Of a DNA stretch of 64,000 nt, positions 26,392 to 34,523 are shown piece by piece (within the stretch, counting starts at the first letter, position 1; each line of letters starts with the position of its first letter). This DNA is from Billgrantia zhangzhouensis (lineage in GTDB: Bacteria; Pseudomonadota; Gammaproteobacteria; Pseudomonadales; Halomonadaceae), in NCBI RefSeq assembly GCF_021404465.1, contig NZ_JABFTT010000012.1, forward strand, positions 110,575 to 174,574. Reading direction: 5' to 3'. A program made the position numbers and the translations under genes. The notes below the pieces were generated by a model. That model was not told the origin of the DNA, did no database searches, and saw only the letters and a program-made list of their open reading frames with translations.

Positions 26392-27210
26392 ATGAAGCGC
26401 TCTTCCCAGGCGACCGAACGGCTGTTACCCAAGGAGGCCGTGGCCGCCTTCGACATCATCGTTCGCGAGCTGGGCGAGAGCGTGGTCGGCGTCTATCTGT
26501 TCGGCTCGGTGCTGACCGGCGGCCTGCGCCCCAATAGCGATGTGGATGTGCTGGTAATCGTCAGCCAGTCACCCGAGGAGCCGGTGCGTCGGCGCCTGAT
26601 CGAGGCGTTGATGCGAGTCTCCGGTAGCCCTGCGAACGACGGCTCGCCCCGGCCTTTGGAGGTGACGGTGCTGTGCCGGCAGGCGCTGGTGCCGTGGCAC
26701 TACCCGCCGAGGAGCGAGCTGGTCTACGGTGAATGGCTGCGGGACGAGTTCGAGCAGGGCCGGATACCGCCGGCGACTACCGACCCCGACCTGGCCGTGG
26801 TGCTGACCACCGCCAGGCAGTCGAGCCTGGTCCTGTACGGGCCGGAACTCGCGGAGCTGATCGCGCCGATTCCCGAGGCGGACCTGCGGCGGGCAATCAT
26901 CGATTCGCTGCCCAGCTTGATCGATGGATTGCCGGGCGACGAGCGCAACGTGCTGCTGACCCTGGCACGGATGTGGATGACCCTCGTAACGGGAGAGATC
27001 GCGCCCAAGGATGTGGCCGCCGCCTGGGCGTTGGAACGCCTGCCTCCCGAGCACCAGGCCGTGATGGCGCTGGCGCGGCGCGGTTATCTCGAAGGGGAAC
27101 GTCTCGAAGGGAGTGGTGAGGGTTGGGCACAGCGCAAGCCGCAGGTGGAAGCGCTGGCGGTCTACCTGCAGCGCGCCATCGCTTGCGCTTCCTCCGGCAT
27201 GATGGACTAG
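26392..27210 (+). CDS. AadA-like aminoglycoside nucleotidyltransferase
   Basis: The 272-residue protein has the nucleotidyltransferase signature FGSVLTGGLRPNSDVDVLV, with Gly38-Ser39 and metal-binding Asp50 and Asp52. It also matches the AadA/ANT(3'') body: VEVT-type strand (LEVTVLC), PWHYPPRSELVYGEWLRDEF, and the C-terminal GDERNVLLTLARMWMTLVTG and IAPKDVAAAWALERLPPEH blocks. AadA enzymes adenylylate streptomycin and spectinomycin. Length equals that of AadA. Base composition matches the chromosome, and no attC site or integrase is nearby, so this looks like an intrinsic chromosomal gene and not an integron cassette. Actual drug resistance is unproven. Confidence 0.85.
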   Translation: MKRSSQATERLLPKEAVAAFDIIVRELGESVVGVYLFGSVLTGGLRPNSDVDVLVIVSQSPEEPVRRRLIEALMRVSGSPANDGSPRPLEVTVLCRQALVPWHYPPRSELVYGEWLRDEFEQGRIPPATTDPDLAVVLTTARQSSLVLYGPELAELIAPIPEADLRRAIIDSLPSLIDGLPGDERNVLLTLARMWMTLVTGEIAPKDVAAAWALERLPPEHQAVMALARRGYLEGERLEGSGEGWAQRKPQVEALAVYLQRAIACASSGMMD

Positions 27211-27265
27211 TCTCTTGGCACTCTTAGTAAATGCCAAAGGCAGTGAAAGATAGAGGAGTGTCGAT

Positions 27266-28273
27266 ATGAAAGTGGTAACCCTGAAGAGCCCCGGTGGGTT
27301 GGAACATCTGCGAATCGTCGAGCGGGAGGCGCCCGGCGAGCCGGGCCCTGGCGAGATTCGTGTGCGCGTGCATGCCAGTTCGCTCAATTTTCATGACTAC
27401 GGCGTGGTGGCCGGCAAGATGCCAACCGAGGATGGCCGCATTCCCATGTCCGACGGTGCAGGCGTGGTCGAGGCGGTGGGCGAGGGCGTCGAGGAGTTCG
27501 CCGTGGGCGATGCGGTGGTCTCCACCTTCTTCCCCTACTGGCTCGACGGCCCGGCGCGGGTTGGCGATTTCAAGACCACCCCCGGCGACGGTGTCGATGG
27601 CTACGCCCGCGAGCAGGTCATTCGCCCGGCTACCTGGTTCACCCATGCGCCCCAAGGCTACAGCCATGAGGAAGCCGCCACGCTGACCACCGCGGGCCTC
27701 ACCGCCTGGCGCGCGCTGGTGGTGGATGGCAACCTCAAGGCCGGCGATACCATCCTCACCCTGGGTACCGGCGGCGTTTCCATCTTCGCCCTGCAGTTCG
27801 CCAAGGCGATGGGCGCGCGGGTGATCTCCACCTCATCCTCCGACGAGAAGATCGAAAGGCTCAAGCAGCTCGGCGCCGATCACACCATCAACTACAAGGC
27901 CGAGCCGGAGTGGGGCAAGAAGGTGAAGGCGCTCACCGACGGCCAGGGCGTCGATCATGTGATCGAGGTCGGGGGACCGGGTACGCTGCCGCAGTCCATC
28001 GACGCCGTGCGCATCGGCGGTCATATTTCGCTGATCGGCGTGTTGACCGGGCGTGGGGGCGAGGTACCCACCGCCAAGCTGATGGCCAAGCAGGCGCGCC
28101 TGCAGGGGCTGATCGTCGGCAGCCGTATCCACCAGCAGGAGATGGTGCGCGGCATCGAGGCCAGTGGCGTACGCCCGATCATCGACAGTCGTTTTTCTCT
28201 GGAAGAGATCGCCGACGCCTTCCGCCACGAGGAGGCGGGGCGTCACTTCGGCAAGATCTGCTTATCTTGCTAG
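27266..28273 (+). CDS. NAD(P)-dependent alcohol dehydrogenase/quinone reductase-like MDR protein
   Basis: The 335-residue medium-chain dehydrogenase/reductase has an N-terminal GroES-like domain (PGEIRVRVHASSLNFHDYG, DGAGVVEAVGEGVEEFAVGD). A Rossmann domain follows (GDTILTLGTGGVSIFALQFAK, TSSSDEKIERLKQLGAD). The usual catalytic-zinc Cys/His set is absent, so it is probably zinc-independent. The preceding ribosome-binding site is GAGGAG. It converges on an XRE regulator; both stop codons use the same CTAG tetranucleotide. Substrate unknown. Confidence 0.88.
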   Translation: MKVVTLKSPGGLEHLRIVEREAPGEPGPGEIRVRVHASSLNFHDYGVVAGKMPTEDGRIPMSDGAGVVEAVGEGVEEFAVGDAVVSTFFPYWLDGPARVGDFKTTPGDGVDGYAREQVIRPATWFTHAPQGYSHEEAATLTTAGLTAWRALVVDGNLKAGDTILTLGTGGVSIFALQFAKAMGARVISTSSSDEKIERLKQLGADHTINYKAEPEWGKKVKALTDGQGVDHVIEVGGPGTLPQSIDAVRIGGHISLIGVLTGRGGEVPTAKLMAKQARLQGLIVGSRIHQQEMVRGIEASGVRPIIDSRFSLEEIADAFRHEEAGRHFGKICLSC

Positions 28274-29085
28274 CCGGAGGAAGCCGCCGCCAACTGCTGC
28301 AGCGCGCCCTGGGTGTCGGCGTCCGCGGGGAAGAACGACTCGATGGCGAGTTCCTCCAGGGTGATGTCGAGCGGGGTGCCGAACACCGTGGTGGTGCTCA
28401 ACAGCGACAGCACGCGGCCATCCGGCATGACCAGCTCCAGCGGCACGACGATCCCGCCGTGGCACGACGGTACGCTGGCCAGGTGGGGGCGAGCGCCGGC
28501 CGGTGCCGGGTAGCCCTTCAACTCCTCGCCGAGCGAGGCCAGCGCCGGATCGGCGGTCGTCTCGGCCTGGCGTGCCAGTCGCTCGAGAATATGGGTGCGC
28601 CATTCACGGAAATTGCCGATGCGCGATGCCAGCCCCTGGGGATGCAGCGTGAGCCGCAGCACGTTGACCGGGGGCTTCAGCAGTTCGGTGTCGATTCCGT
28701 TGAGCAACGCCTCGAGCGGCCGATTGGCCATCAGCAAGTGCCAGTGGCGGTCGACGGCCAGCGCAGGGTAGGGGGCATGGCTCGCCAACAGCCGTTCGAT
28801 CACGCCGCGCACCGCGCCCAGCTCGGGCGCGTCGATGCCGCGCTCGCCGAAGGCAGGAGCGTAACCGGCGGCGAGCAGCAGCCGGTTGCGCTCGCGCAGG
28901 GGAATGCCCAACTGCTCCGCCAGGCGCAGCAGCATCTCCCGGCTGGGCGTGGCGCGGCCGGATTCGACGAAACTCAGGTGGCGCTGGGAGATGTCGGCCT
29001 CGGCGGCGAGTGCGAGCTGGCTCAGCCGCCGCCGCTGGCGCCACATCTTCAACAGCTGCCCGGGGGTAGTGGAGTTCATGGTCAT
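28270..29085 (-). CDS. XRE-family regulator with MmyB-like ligand domain
   Basis: The 271-residue protein has an N-terminal HTH (LLKMWRQRRRLSQLALAAEA, ISQRHLSFVESGRATPSREM) followed by the MmyB-like PAS-related domain (VDRHWHLLMANRPLEALL; LRLTLHPQGLASRIGNFREW). Relatives regulate adjacent oxidoreductases and are thought to bind fatty acids or similar ligands. It converges on the MDR dehydrogenase, which is a common partner for this family. A second in-frame ATG two codons later is an alternative start. The upstream gap contains the second copy of the MITE-like repeat. Confidence 0.88.
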   Translation of the reverse strand: MTMNSTTPGQLLKMWRQRRRLSQLALAAEADISQRHLSFVESGRATPSREMLLRLAEQLGIPLRERNRLLLAAGYAPAFGERGIDAPELGAVRGVIERLLASHAPYPALAVDRHWHLLMANRPLEALLNGIDTELLKPPVNVLRLTLHPQGLASRIGNFREWRTHILERLARQAETTADPALASLGEELKGYPAPAGARPHLASVPSCHGGIVVPLELVMPDGRVLSLLSTTTVFGTPLDITLEELAIESFFPADADTQGALQQLAAASSG

Positions 29086-29098
29086 GGCATCAGATTAG

Positions 29099-29306
29099 GG
29101 AAACACTGCGCAAATGCCTACACAAGCGAATCGCTGCGTTGCGCGGCGCGCGGAATCCTCACATATACCCCATATGCTCCGGTTGACTCGCAGCCTCCGG
29201 CTTCTCGCCCCTTCGGGGCCAGCCTACGGCTGTTTGTCGCTTCGCTCGGTTCTGTGCTCCGTGCGCCTTGCGCTTCATCTCGCTCGGCTATTTGTCCAGC
29301 ATTTCC
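29099..29306 (-). repeat. MITE-like dispersed repeat, copy 2 (208 bp)
   Basis: Read on the minus strand, the element begins GGAAATGCTGGACAAAT and ends in the complement of GGAAACACTGCGCAAAT, matching the termini of the copy at 6463-6604. The outer parts agree closely with copy 1. The centre has about 65 extra bases flanked by a short AACCG direct repeat and containing small hairpins such as GGCCCCGAAGGGGC. It occupies most of the 322-nt gap upstream of the XRE gene; no gene is present. Confidence 0.8.
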
Positions 29307-29407
29307 TTCGCGCCAAGCGATATGCTTGACTATTACCTTGTAGGTAATCGCCAGGCTGCACGAGGTGGACGAAGCTGTCGAGGCAAACCCACCACAGGAG
29401 CAACGCC

Positions 29408-29728
29408 ATGACCGCCTACGCCATCGCCCGCCTGCAGGATGTCGCCATGGGCCCCGAGATCGTCGAGTACCTGGAGAAGATCGATGCCACCCTCGCGCCC
29501 TACGGCGGCCGCTACCTGGTCCACGGCGGCAACACCGAAGTGCTGGAAGGCAACTGGCAGGGCGACACGATCATGCTCGGCTTCCCCAGCCTGGAACAGG
29601 CCCGGGCCTGGTATCGCTCCGAGGCCTACCGGCGCATTCTGCCGCTTCGCACCGCCAACGCTATGGGCGACGTCATTCTGGTGGAAGGTGTCGAGGAAGG
29701 ACACCGAGGCATTGATATTCTTGATTAG
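29408..29728 (+). CDS. DUF1330 family protein
   Basis: The 106-residue protein is a dimeric alpha/beta-barrel-type domain: AYAIARLQDVAMGPEIVEYL, YGGRYLVHGGNTEVLEG, MLGFPSLEQARAWYRSEAYR and LPLRTANAMGDVILVEGV are all typical DUF1330 blocks. The biochemical function is not established for the family. The ribosome-binding site is AGGAG, 9 nt before ATG. It stands alone between a repeat and a lipoprotein gene. Confidence 0.9.
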   Translation: MTAYAIARLQDVAMGPEIVEYLEKIDATLAPYGGRYLVHGGNTEVLEGNWQGDTIMLGFPSLEQARAWYRSEAYRRILPLRTANAMGDVILVEGVEEGHRGIDILD

Positions 29729-29890
29729 ATACTCCAGACGGTGTCAGCCTGGCCTTGTGGCTGAGGGCGCGAAATCCCCAGTATCTGCGTAATTCAGGCT
29801 GGCTATTCGCCGCGGCTTCTCCGACATTACGGCACATGGAACCCGTTGCGATAGCGGCGGGAGTCGAGACTGCTTGCCGAGGGAACGAGA

Positions 29891-30328
29891 ATGAAAAAGC
29901 GCTTTGCCACCTTGTTGAGTTCACTGGCCATCGTGCTGATGGGCTGTACCGCCATGGAGGGCTCGATGACCCACGACGAGCCACTGGAGAACACCTACTG
30001 GAAACTGACCCAGGTCAGCGATGCGACCCCTGAGGCGGTGGACAACCAGCGCGAGGCGCATTTCGTGCTGCACACCGAGGAGAACCGCGTGGCGGGCTCC
30101 ACCGGATGCAACCACCTGGCGGGCAACTATCGGCTGGAGAGCGACGCTCTTCACTTCGGCCCCTTGATCACCACGCGCATGGCCTGCCTGCAAGGCGGCG
30201 AGACCGAGCAGGCCTTCCTGGCCGCACTGGAGGCGACGGCGACCTGGCAGATCGAAGGCCAGACGCTGACTCTGCGCGATGCGTCAGGCACTGCCGTGGC
30301 GCACTTCGAGGCCGTACATCTTTACTGA
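29891..30328 (+). CDS. META-domain (HslJ-like) lipoprotein
   Basis: The 145-residue protein has a lipoprotein signal peptide (SSLAIVLMGC) followed by a META domain: LENTYWKLTQV, AGSTGCNHLAGNYRLESDAL, a TTRMAC segment and FLAALEATATWQIEGQTLTL. HslJ-type proteins are envelope proteins linked to novobiocin and heat-stress tolerance, with unclear mechanism. Two Cys residues (TGCN and MAC) are conserved in the family. Its 3-prime end overlaps the convergent GrpB gene by 7 nt. Confidence 0.88.
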   Translation: MKKRFATLLSSLAIVLMGCTAMEGSMTHDEPLENTYWKLTQVSDATPEAVDNQREAHFVLHTEENRVAGSTGCNHLAGNYRLESDALHFGPLITTRMACLQGGETEQAFLAALEATATWQIEGQTLTLRDASGTAVAHFEAVHLY

Positions 30329-30855
30329 GCGATGACTGACCTTACGAATTCCCCCTTGGCTCGGGTATAGGCTTCGCGATCCGTGTGGTGACGCGAAGCC
30401 AACTCGCGCTTGAGGGCGGCATAGCGCTCGGCCAGTGCCGCATCGGTGCACAGGGCGTCGCGAAAGGCCAGCCGCTTGTGCCACAGGTTGCCTCCGTGCA
30501 CCACCACGTGCAGGTGGTGGGTGCGGCGACCGTTGACGTGGCGCATGAACCAGCGGCGGTCGGTCAGGCAGGTGTTGAACTCGACCGAGGTCACGTAGCC
30601 GTGATCGAGAATGAGCTCGAACAGAGAATCGGCCATGGCCATGGAGGCAACCCCGGCCATGACGTCGATGATGGGCTTGGCCGGCATGCCGGGGATGGCG
30701 GTGCTGCCGATATGCTGCACGTCGATCAGCGCGGTGGGGAAGCGCTCCAGCAGACGCTTGCGCTCGGCCTCGAAGCGTGCCGGCCAGGCGGGGTCGTACT
30801 CCGCCAGGCGCACCGGCTCGTCAATGGCCTGCTGCAGCGACTGGGCTTCGTTCAT
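30322..30855 (-). CDS. GrpB/UPF0157 family nucleotidyltransferase-like protein
   Basis: The 177-residue protein shows the family blocks VRLAEYDPAWPARFEAE, VQHIGSTAIPGMPAKPIIDV and HHLHVVVHGGNLWHKRLAFR. The GSTAIPG and KPIIDV motifs resemble a minimal nucleotidyltransferase active site. The function of the family is not settled. Its start overlaps the end of the AraC regulator gene by 35 nt, so the two are coupled in one transcription unit. Confidence 0.88.
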   Translation of the reverse strand: MNEAQSLQQAIDEPVRLAEYDPAWPARFEAERKRLLERFPTALIDVQHIGSTAIPGMPAKPIIDVMAGVASMAMADSLFELILDHGYVTSVEFNTCLTDRRWFMRHVNGRRTHHLHVVVHGGNLWHKRLAFRDALCTDAALAERYAALKRELASRHHTDREAYTRAKGEFVRSVIAQ

Positions 30856-31843
30856 GGGGGCTCTCGGAAGCGGAGGTTTGCTGGAGGGGGGCGGGCTCGC
30901 GCTGATGACGCAGGGCGCCGGGTGGATGGCCGTAAATGCGCTTGAAGGCGCGGCTGAAGGCCGCGGTACTGCCGTAGCCCAGGCGGTAGGCGACGGTTTC
31001 GATGGGTTGGCGCTCGCGGCCGATCCACTGAGCTGCCAGGCGCATGCGCAGCTCGGTCACGTAGCGGTGCGGCGTCATGCCCGTTACCGCCAGGAAGCGC
31101 TCGGCAAATACCGAGCGCGAGTTGCCCATCTCGGCGGCGAGTTCCGCCACCGTCCAGTTGCGCCCCGGCTCGCGATGCAGCGCGGCAATGACGCGGCCCA
31201 GGCGCGGGTCGCGCAGCGCCTCGATCCAGCCGCTGGCATCGCCACAGCCGCACTCCACCCAGCCGCGCACGATGAAGGCCGCCATCACATCGGCGAGCCG
31301 CGCCAGAATGGCGGCATAACCCGCACGCTCGTTCTTCGCCTCACGCTCCATCGCCTCGAGCATGGGCAGGATTTCGGGCTGGCGCTCGAGCAGGGTGCCG
31401 ACGTACATCACTTCGGGCATCAGCGAAACCAGGGCGTGCATGCTGCCCAGGTCGAACTCCATGCAGCCGCTGAAGGTCAGGGCGCCGTCGAGGGTGCAAT
31501 TCTTCGGGCAGGCGCGAATCGCACTGACTGCCTCGCACAGCCTGGCGCTTTCGAAGGCGGCAACATCCTGGGCCGGCTGGTCGGGGGAGGAGAGCAGCGC
31601 ATGCAGGCCGCCGCGTGGCAGCAATAGCGCATCGCCGGTCGAGAGGGTATGAACGCTGCCGCTGGGGCTGCGCAGGTAGACGGGGCCGCGGGCCACGAAG
31701 TGGAACTGCGCCCAGCCCGCCACCTGGCCGAACTCCACCCCCATTGGGAGTGAGAGCTGGATGCGGCGATAGGCGATGCCTCGCAGGCGCATGCCGAGCA
31801 GCAGCTCACTGACCAGGTCGTTGGGTAATTCCGGTTTCGGCAT
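30821..31843 (-). CDS. AraC-family regulator (CupinA / AraC-6 type)
   Basis: The 340-residue protein has an N-terminal cupin sensor (VAGWAQFHFVARGPVYLRS, LSTGDALLLPRGGLHAL) and a C-terminal AraC DNA-binding domain (WTVAELAAEMGNSRSVFAER; IETVAYRLGYGSTAAFSRAF). The Cys-rich motif in CPKNC and the CGCG segment are noteworthy possible metal or redox sites. The start MPKPELPNDLVSE was chosen over an upstream ATG on family length. It is divergent from a NepI-like exporter across 164 nt containing a CGTTCAT/ATGAACG inverted repeat near 31888-31911, a possible operator. Confidence 0.88.
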   Translation of the reverse strand: MPKPELPNDLVSELLLGMRLRGIAYRRIQLSLPMGVEFGQVAGWAQFHFVARGPVYLRSPSGSVHTLSTGDALLLPRGGLHALLSSPDQPAQDVAAFESARLCEAVSAIRACPKNCTLDGALTFSGCMEFDLGSMHALVSLMPEVMYVGTLLERQPEILPMLEAMEREAKNERAGYAAILARLADVMAAFIVRGWVECGCGDASGWIEALRDPRLGRVIAALHREPGRNWTVAELAAEMGNSRSVFAERFLAVTGMTPHRYVTELRMRLAAQWIGRERQPIETVAYRLGYGSTAAFSRAFKRIYGHPPGALRHQREPAPLQQTSASESPHERSPVAAAGH

Positions 31844-32007
31844 CTCGCGCTCCTCCTCATCGTATCTGCGCAACCACCTTCAGCGCCCGTTCATGCTATT
31901 CCGGATGAACGATCAATTATTCGAGAGCTTCTAGCATAGATCGTCCGGCTCGGTCCCTCTAGTCTTCTCGTTCCTGATGAAAGCTTCTCTAGGAAAGGAG
32001 AACGAGA

Positions 32008-33192
32008 ATGAACGAGTTGGCACCACGGGCACGGCCCGCTTGGGGGGCAGTCGTTTCGATGGCCCTCGGTGTGTTCGGGCTGGTGACGGCGGAGTTCTTG
32101 CCCGCCAGCCTGCTGACACCCATGGCGGCAGACTTGGGCATTACCGAAGGCATGGCGGGTCAGGCAGTAACGGTTACCGCGGCGGTGGCGCTGCTGACCA
32201 GCCTGCTGATCTCCACCGCCACCCGCCGCATCGACCGTCGCCATGTGCTGCTGGGCTTCTCGATGCTGCTGGTTGCCTCGAATCTGTTGGTCGCCTTCGC
32301 GCCCAACCTGACGGTACTGCTGATTGGGCGCGTGCTGTTGGGGATGGCGCTGGGCGGATTCTGGACCATGTCGATCGCCACCATGATGCGCTTGGTGCCC
32401 GAAGATCTGGTACCACGGGGGCTTTCGATCATGTTCAGCGGGGTTTCCGCGGCGACCATCGCCGCGGCGCCGCTGGGCAGCTACTTCGGCGACCTGCTCG
32501 GCTGGCGCGACGTATTCCGCATGGCGGCGCTACTGGGCGTGCTGGCGCTGATCGTGCAATTTCTCACCCTGCCGCGCATGGCACCCAGTGGCATGACTCG
32601 CCTGCGTACCCTGTTCGACGTGCTGATGCGTCCGCGAGTGGGCCTGGGCATGCTGGCCGCAGCACTGGTCTTCACCGGCCACTTCGCTTTCTTCACCTAC
32701 ATTCGCCCATTCCTCGAAACCGTGACGGGGGTTGGTGTGAATGGAGTGGCCACTATCCTGCTGGGCTTCGGCATGGCCAACTTCCTTGGCAACTACCTGG
32801 GTAGCTGGATGGTCGAGCGCAACCTGCGGCTGACCATGATCGCGATGCCGCTGCTGATGGGCGCGCTTGGGGTGGCACTGGTGGTGCTGGAAAGCACGCC
32901 GGCTACGGACGCCGCGCTGATGGCGCTGTGGGGGCTGGCTTTCGGCGCCATTCCCGTGGCGTGGTCGACCTGGCTCACCCGCACGGTGCCCGACGAAGCC
33001 GAGAGCGCCAGCGGCCTGCTGGTGGCCGCCATCAACCTGGCGATCGCGACCGGGGCAGCGGCCGGCGGTGTCATCTTCGACCTGGGCGGAGCCCTCAACG
33101 TGTTCGCCGCCAGTGGTGCGGTGCTGTTGCTGGCCGCGCTGATGATCCTGATGGGCGTACGGACACGGCCACTGGCGACCGCCGGAACCTGA
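32008..33192 (+). CDS. nepI: NepI-like MFS exporter (purine nucleoside efflux family)
   Basis: The 394-residue DHA1-family protein has 12 predicted helices. It matches E. coli NepI along its length by recognition: AEFLPASLLTPMAADLGITE, MAGQAVTVTAAVALL, LIGRVLLGMALGGFWTMS and AIPVAWSTWLTRTVPDEAES. NepI exports purine ribonucleosides such as inosine; the true substrate here is unproven. A strong ribosome-binding site (AAAGGAGAACGAG) precedes ATG. It is followed by a rho-independent terminator. The divergent AraC regulator is the probable controller. Confidence 0.88.
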   Translation: MNELAPRARPAWGAVVSMALGVFGLVTAEFLPASLLTPMAADLGITEGMAGQAVTVTAAVALLTSLLISTATRRIDRRHVLLGFSMLLVASNLLVAFAPNLTVLLIGRVLLGMALGGFWTMSIATMMRLVPEDLVPRGLSIMFSGVSAATIAAAPLGSYFGDLLGWRDVFRMAALLGVLALIVQFLTLPRMAPSGMTRLRTLFDVLMRPRVGLGMLAAALVFTGHFAFFTYIRPFLETVTGVGVNGVATILLGFGMANFLGNYLGSWMVERNLRLTMIAMPLLMGALGVALVVLESTPATDAALMALWGLAFGAIPVAWSTWLTRTVPDEAESASGLLVAAINLAIATGAAAGGVIFDLGGALNVFAASGAVLLLAALMILMGVRTRPLATAGT

Positions 33193-33224
33193 AAACCGTT
33201 TCAACAGGAACACTGCCTGAAAGT

Positions 33225-33252
33225 GCGGCCCGCTTCGGCGGGCTGCGTTTTT
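33225..33252 (+). terminator. Rho-independent terminator after the NepI-like gene
   Basis: A GC-rich stem (GCGGCCCGC / GCGGGCTGC, one imperfect pair) with a stable TTCG loop is followed by five T residues. It lies 33 nt after the stop codon. Confidence 0.8.
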
Positions 33253-33315
33253 GCCTTCGCCTTTGTTAGCTGTTAGCGTGGCTTAACAGAAGAAGTAAAA
33301 ATGGGAGCAAGTCAT

Positions 33316-33519
33316 ATGGATTCAGCCGTCAACGCCATCGTCGGCCAAGCCTTGGTCATGCAGCAGGCCCAAGCCGCACAGCAGGTGCAGCTCGAGGTCT
33401 ACAAGGATGCCCTGGATATGCAGAAGGACCAGGTTGCCGCACTCATGGCCTCGGCTTCACTGCAGCCGCAGCTGGCCAATGAAGGGATGGTGGGTACCCA
33501 GATCAATACTTACGCCTAG
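33316..33519 (+). CDS. YjfB-like putative motility protein
   Basis: The 67-residue protein has the YjfB pattern: MDSAVNAIVGQALVMQQAQ, then VQLEVYKDALDMQKDQVAAL and a short C-terminal tail. YjfB-family proteins are small, helical and found near or co-regulated with flagellar genes; the function is unknown. I chose the ATG after GGGAGCAAGTCAT, which has a good ribosome-binding site and the usual MD start. An ATG 15 nt earlier would add MGASH. No flagellar gene lies nearby in this window. Confidence 0.75.
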   Translation: MDSAVNAIVGQALVMQQAQAAQQVQLEVYKDALDMQKDQVAALMASASLQPQLANEGMVGTQINTYA

Positions 33520-33520
33520 T

Positions 33521-33776
33521 CTTGGCTGAAAAATTTCTGCACTTGGCCATACGGCGTTAAAAATCAGCTCGTGCGCGAGTCCGATCAAAGTACTCATTTA
33601 CAACCTGTAAACTCCGCTTTTGGACTCGCGACATCCCTGTCGCTCGCTCTTCGAGCAGCAGAGCTGTCCAAATCGGCTTTCCTGCCGTTGCGACCCACAG
33701 GGATGTGGGAAGTGCGTTGGCCCGTAGGGAACGGGCCTAAGCCCTGGCCTTCGCTCGAAGATTTTTCAGCTCAAGC
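33521..33776. repeat. 256-bp intergenic element with terminal inverted repeats and three GGGA-loop hairpins
   Basis: The ends read CTTGGCTGAAAAATTT and, on the other strand, CTTGAGCTGAAAAATCTT. The element fills the gap between the YjfB-like and racemase genes exactly. Inside are three perfect hairpins: GCGACA-TCCC-TGTCGC (33628-33643), CCCACA-GGGA-TGTGGG (33694-33709) and GGCCCGT-AGGGA-ACGGGCC (33719-33737). It carries no convincing gene. The sequence style is familiar from dispersed repeats of marine gammaproteobacteria. Confidence 0.7.
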
Positions 33777-34472
33777 CTATCCCTGTAGTGCCCACTTCAC
33801 TGCCTCTTCGGCGTGTATGGCCGTGGTGTCGTAGAGCGGCACCTCGGTATGGCGCTGCTGCACCAGCAGGGCGATTTCGGTACAGCCGAGGATCACCGCC
33901 TCGGCGCCCCGCTCGCGTAGCGATTGGATGATCTCCAGGTAACGCTGGCGCGATGTCTCCTTCACCTGCCCCAGGCACAGTTCGGTGTAGATCACCTCGT
34001 GCACCAGGTCGCGCTGAGCCTCATCGGGCACCAGCACCTCGATGCCGAAGCCTTCGGCGATTCGCCCCTTGTAGAAGTCCTGCTCCATGGTGAAGCGGGT
34101 GCCAAGCAGGCCGACGCGACGAATGCCGTCGGTGGCCAGACGCTGTGCCGTGGCATCGGCAATATGTAGCAGCGGGATCGAGACCGCTTCAGCCACCTGC
34201 GGCGCGACCTTGTGCATGGTGTTGGTGCCGATCAGCAGGAAATCCGCGCCGCCGGCTTCCACGCTGCGGGCGGCCCGGCTCAGGATCTCGGCGGTGGCGT
34301 CCCAGTCGCCGGCGTGCTGCAGCCGTTCGATCTCGGCGAAGTCGACGCTGTACAGACACAGCTTGGCCGAGTGAAATCCGCCCAGGGCGGCCTTCACCCC
34401 TTCGTTGAGCGCACGGTAGTAGCTTACGGTGGATTCCCAGCTCATGCCGCCGAGCAGGCCGATGGTCTTCAT
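33777..34472 (-). CDS. Aspartate/glutamate racemase family protein (YgeA type)
   Basis: The 231-residue protein is a two-domain PLP-independent racemase: KTIGLLGGMSWESTVSYYRA at the start, IGTNTMHKVAPQVAEA in the first active-site loop and VILGCTEIALLVQ in the second. The first catalytic Cys is replaced by Thr83, while Cys197 is kept. The same T83/C197 pair is known in the E. coli YgeA-type L-Asp/Glu-specific racemase. This numbering supports starting at MKTIGL and not two codons earlier. The gene stands alone with the repeat immediately downstream. Confidence 0.88.
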   Translation of the reverse strand: MKTIGLLGGMSWESTVSYYRALNEGVKAALGGFHSAKLCLYSVDFAEIERLQHAGDWDATAEILSRAARSVEAGGADFLLIGTNTMHKVAPQVAEAVSIPLLHIADATAQRLATDGIRRVGLLGTRFTMEQDFYKGRIAEGFGIEVLVPDEAQRDLVHEVIYTELCLGQVKETSRQRYLEIIQSLRERGAEAVILGCTEIALLVQQRHTEVPLYDTTAIHAEEAVKWALQG

Positions 34473-34523
34473 GGTCATGGTTTCCCTCTGTTGTCGTTGT
34501 TTCCTGGCTCGCCGTACGCGTGA

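Noticed and set aside
26392..27210. Integron cassette carrying aadA
   Set aside because: No attC-like site, integrase or composition change; ordinary intergenic spacing on both sides.
28910..29343. Open frames running through the MITE-like repeat near 29.1 kb
   Set aside because: They consist of repeat sequence and antisense of the XRE gene; the Arg/Leu-rich translation has no family match.
33571..33834. Open frame inside the 33.5-kb repeat element
   Set aside because: It is created by the repeat, runs into the racemase gene antisense, and has no ribosome-binding site or domain.
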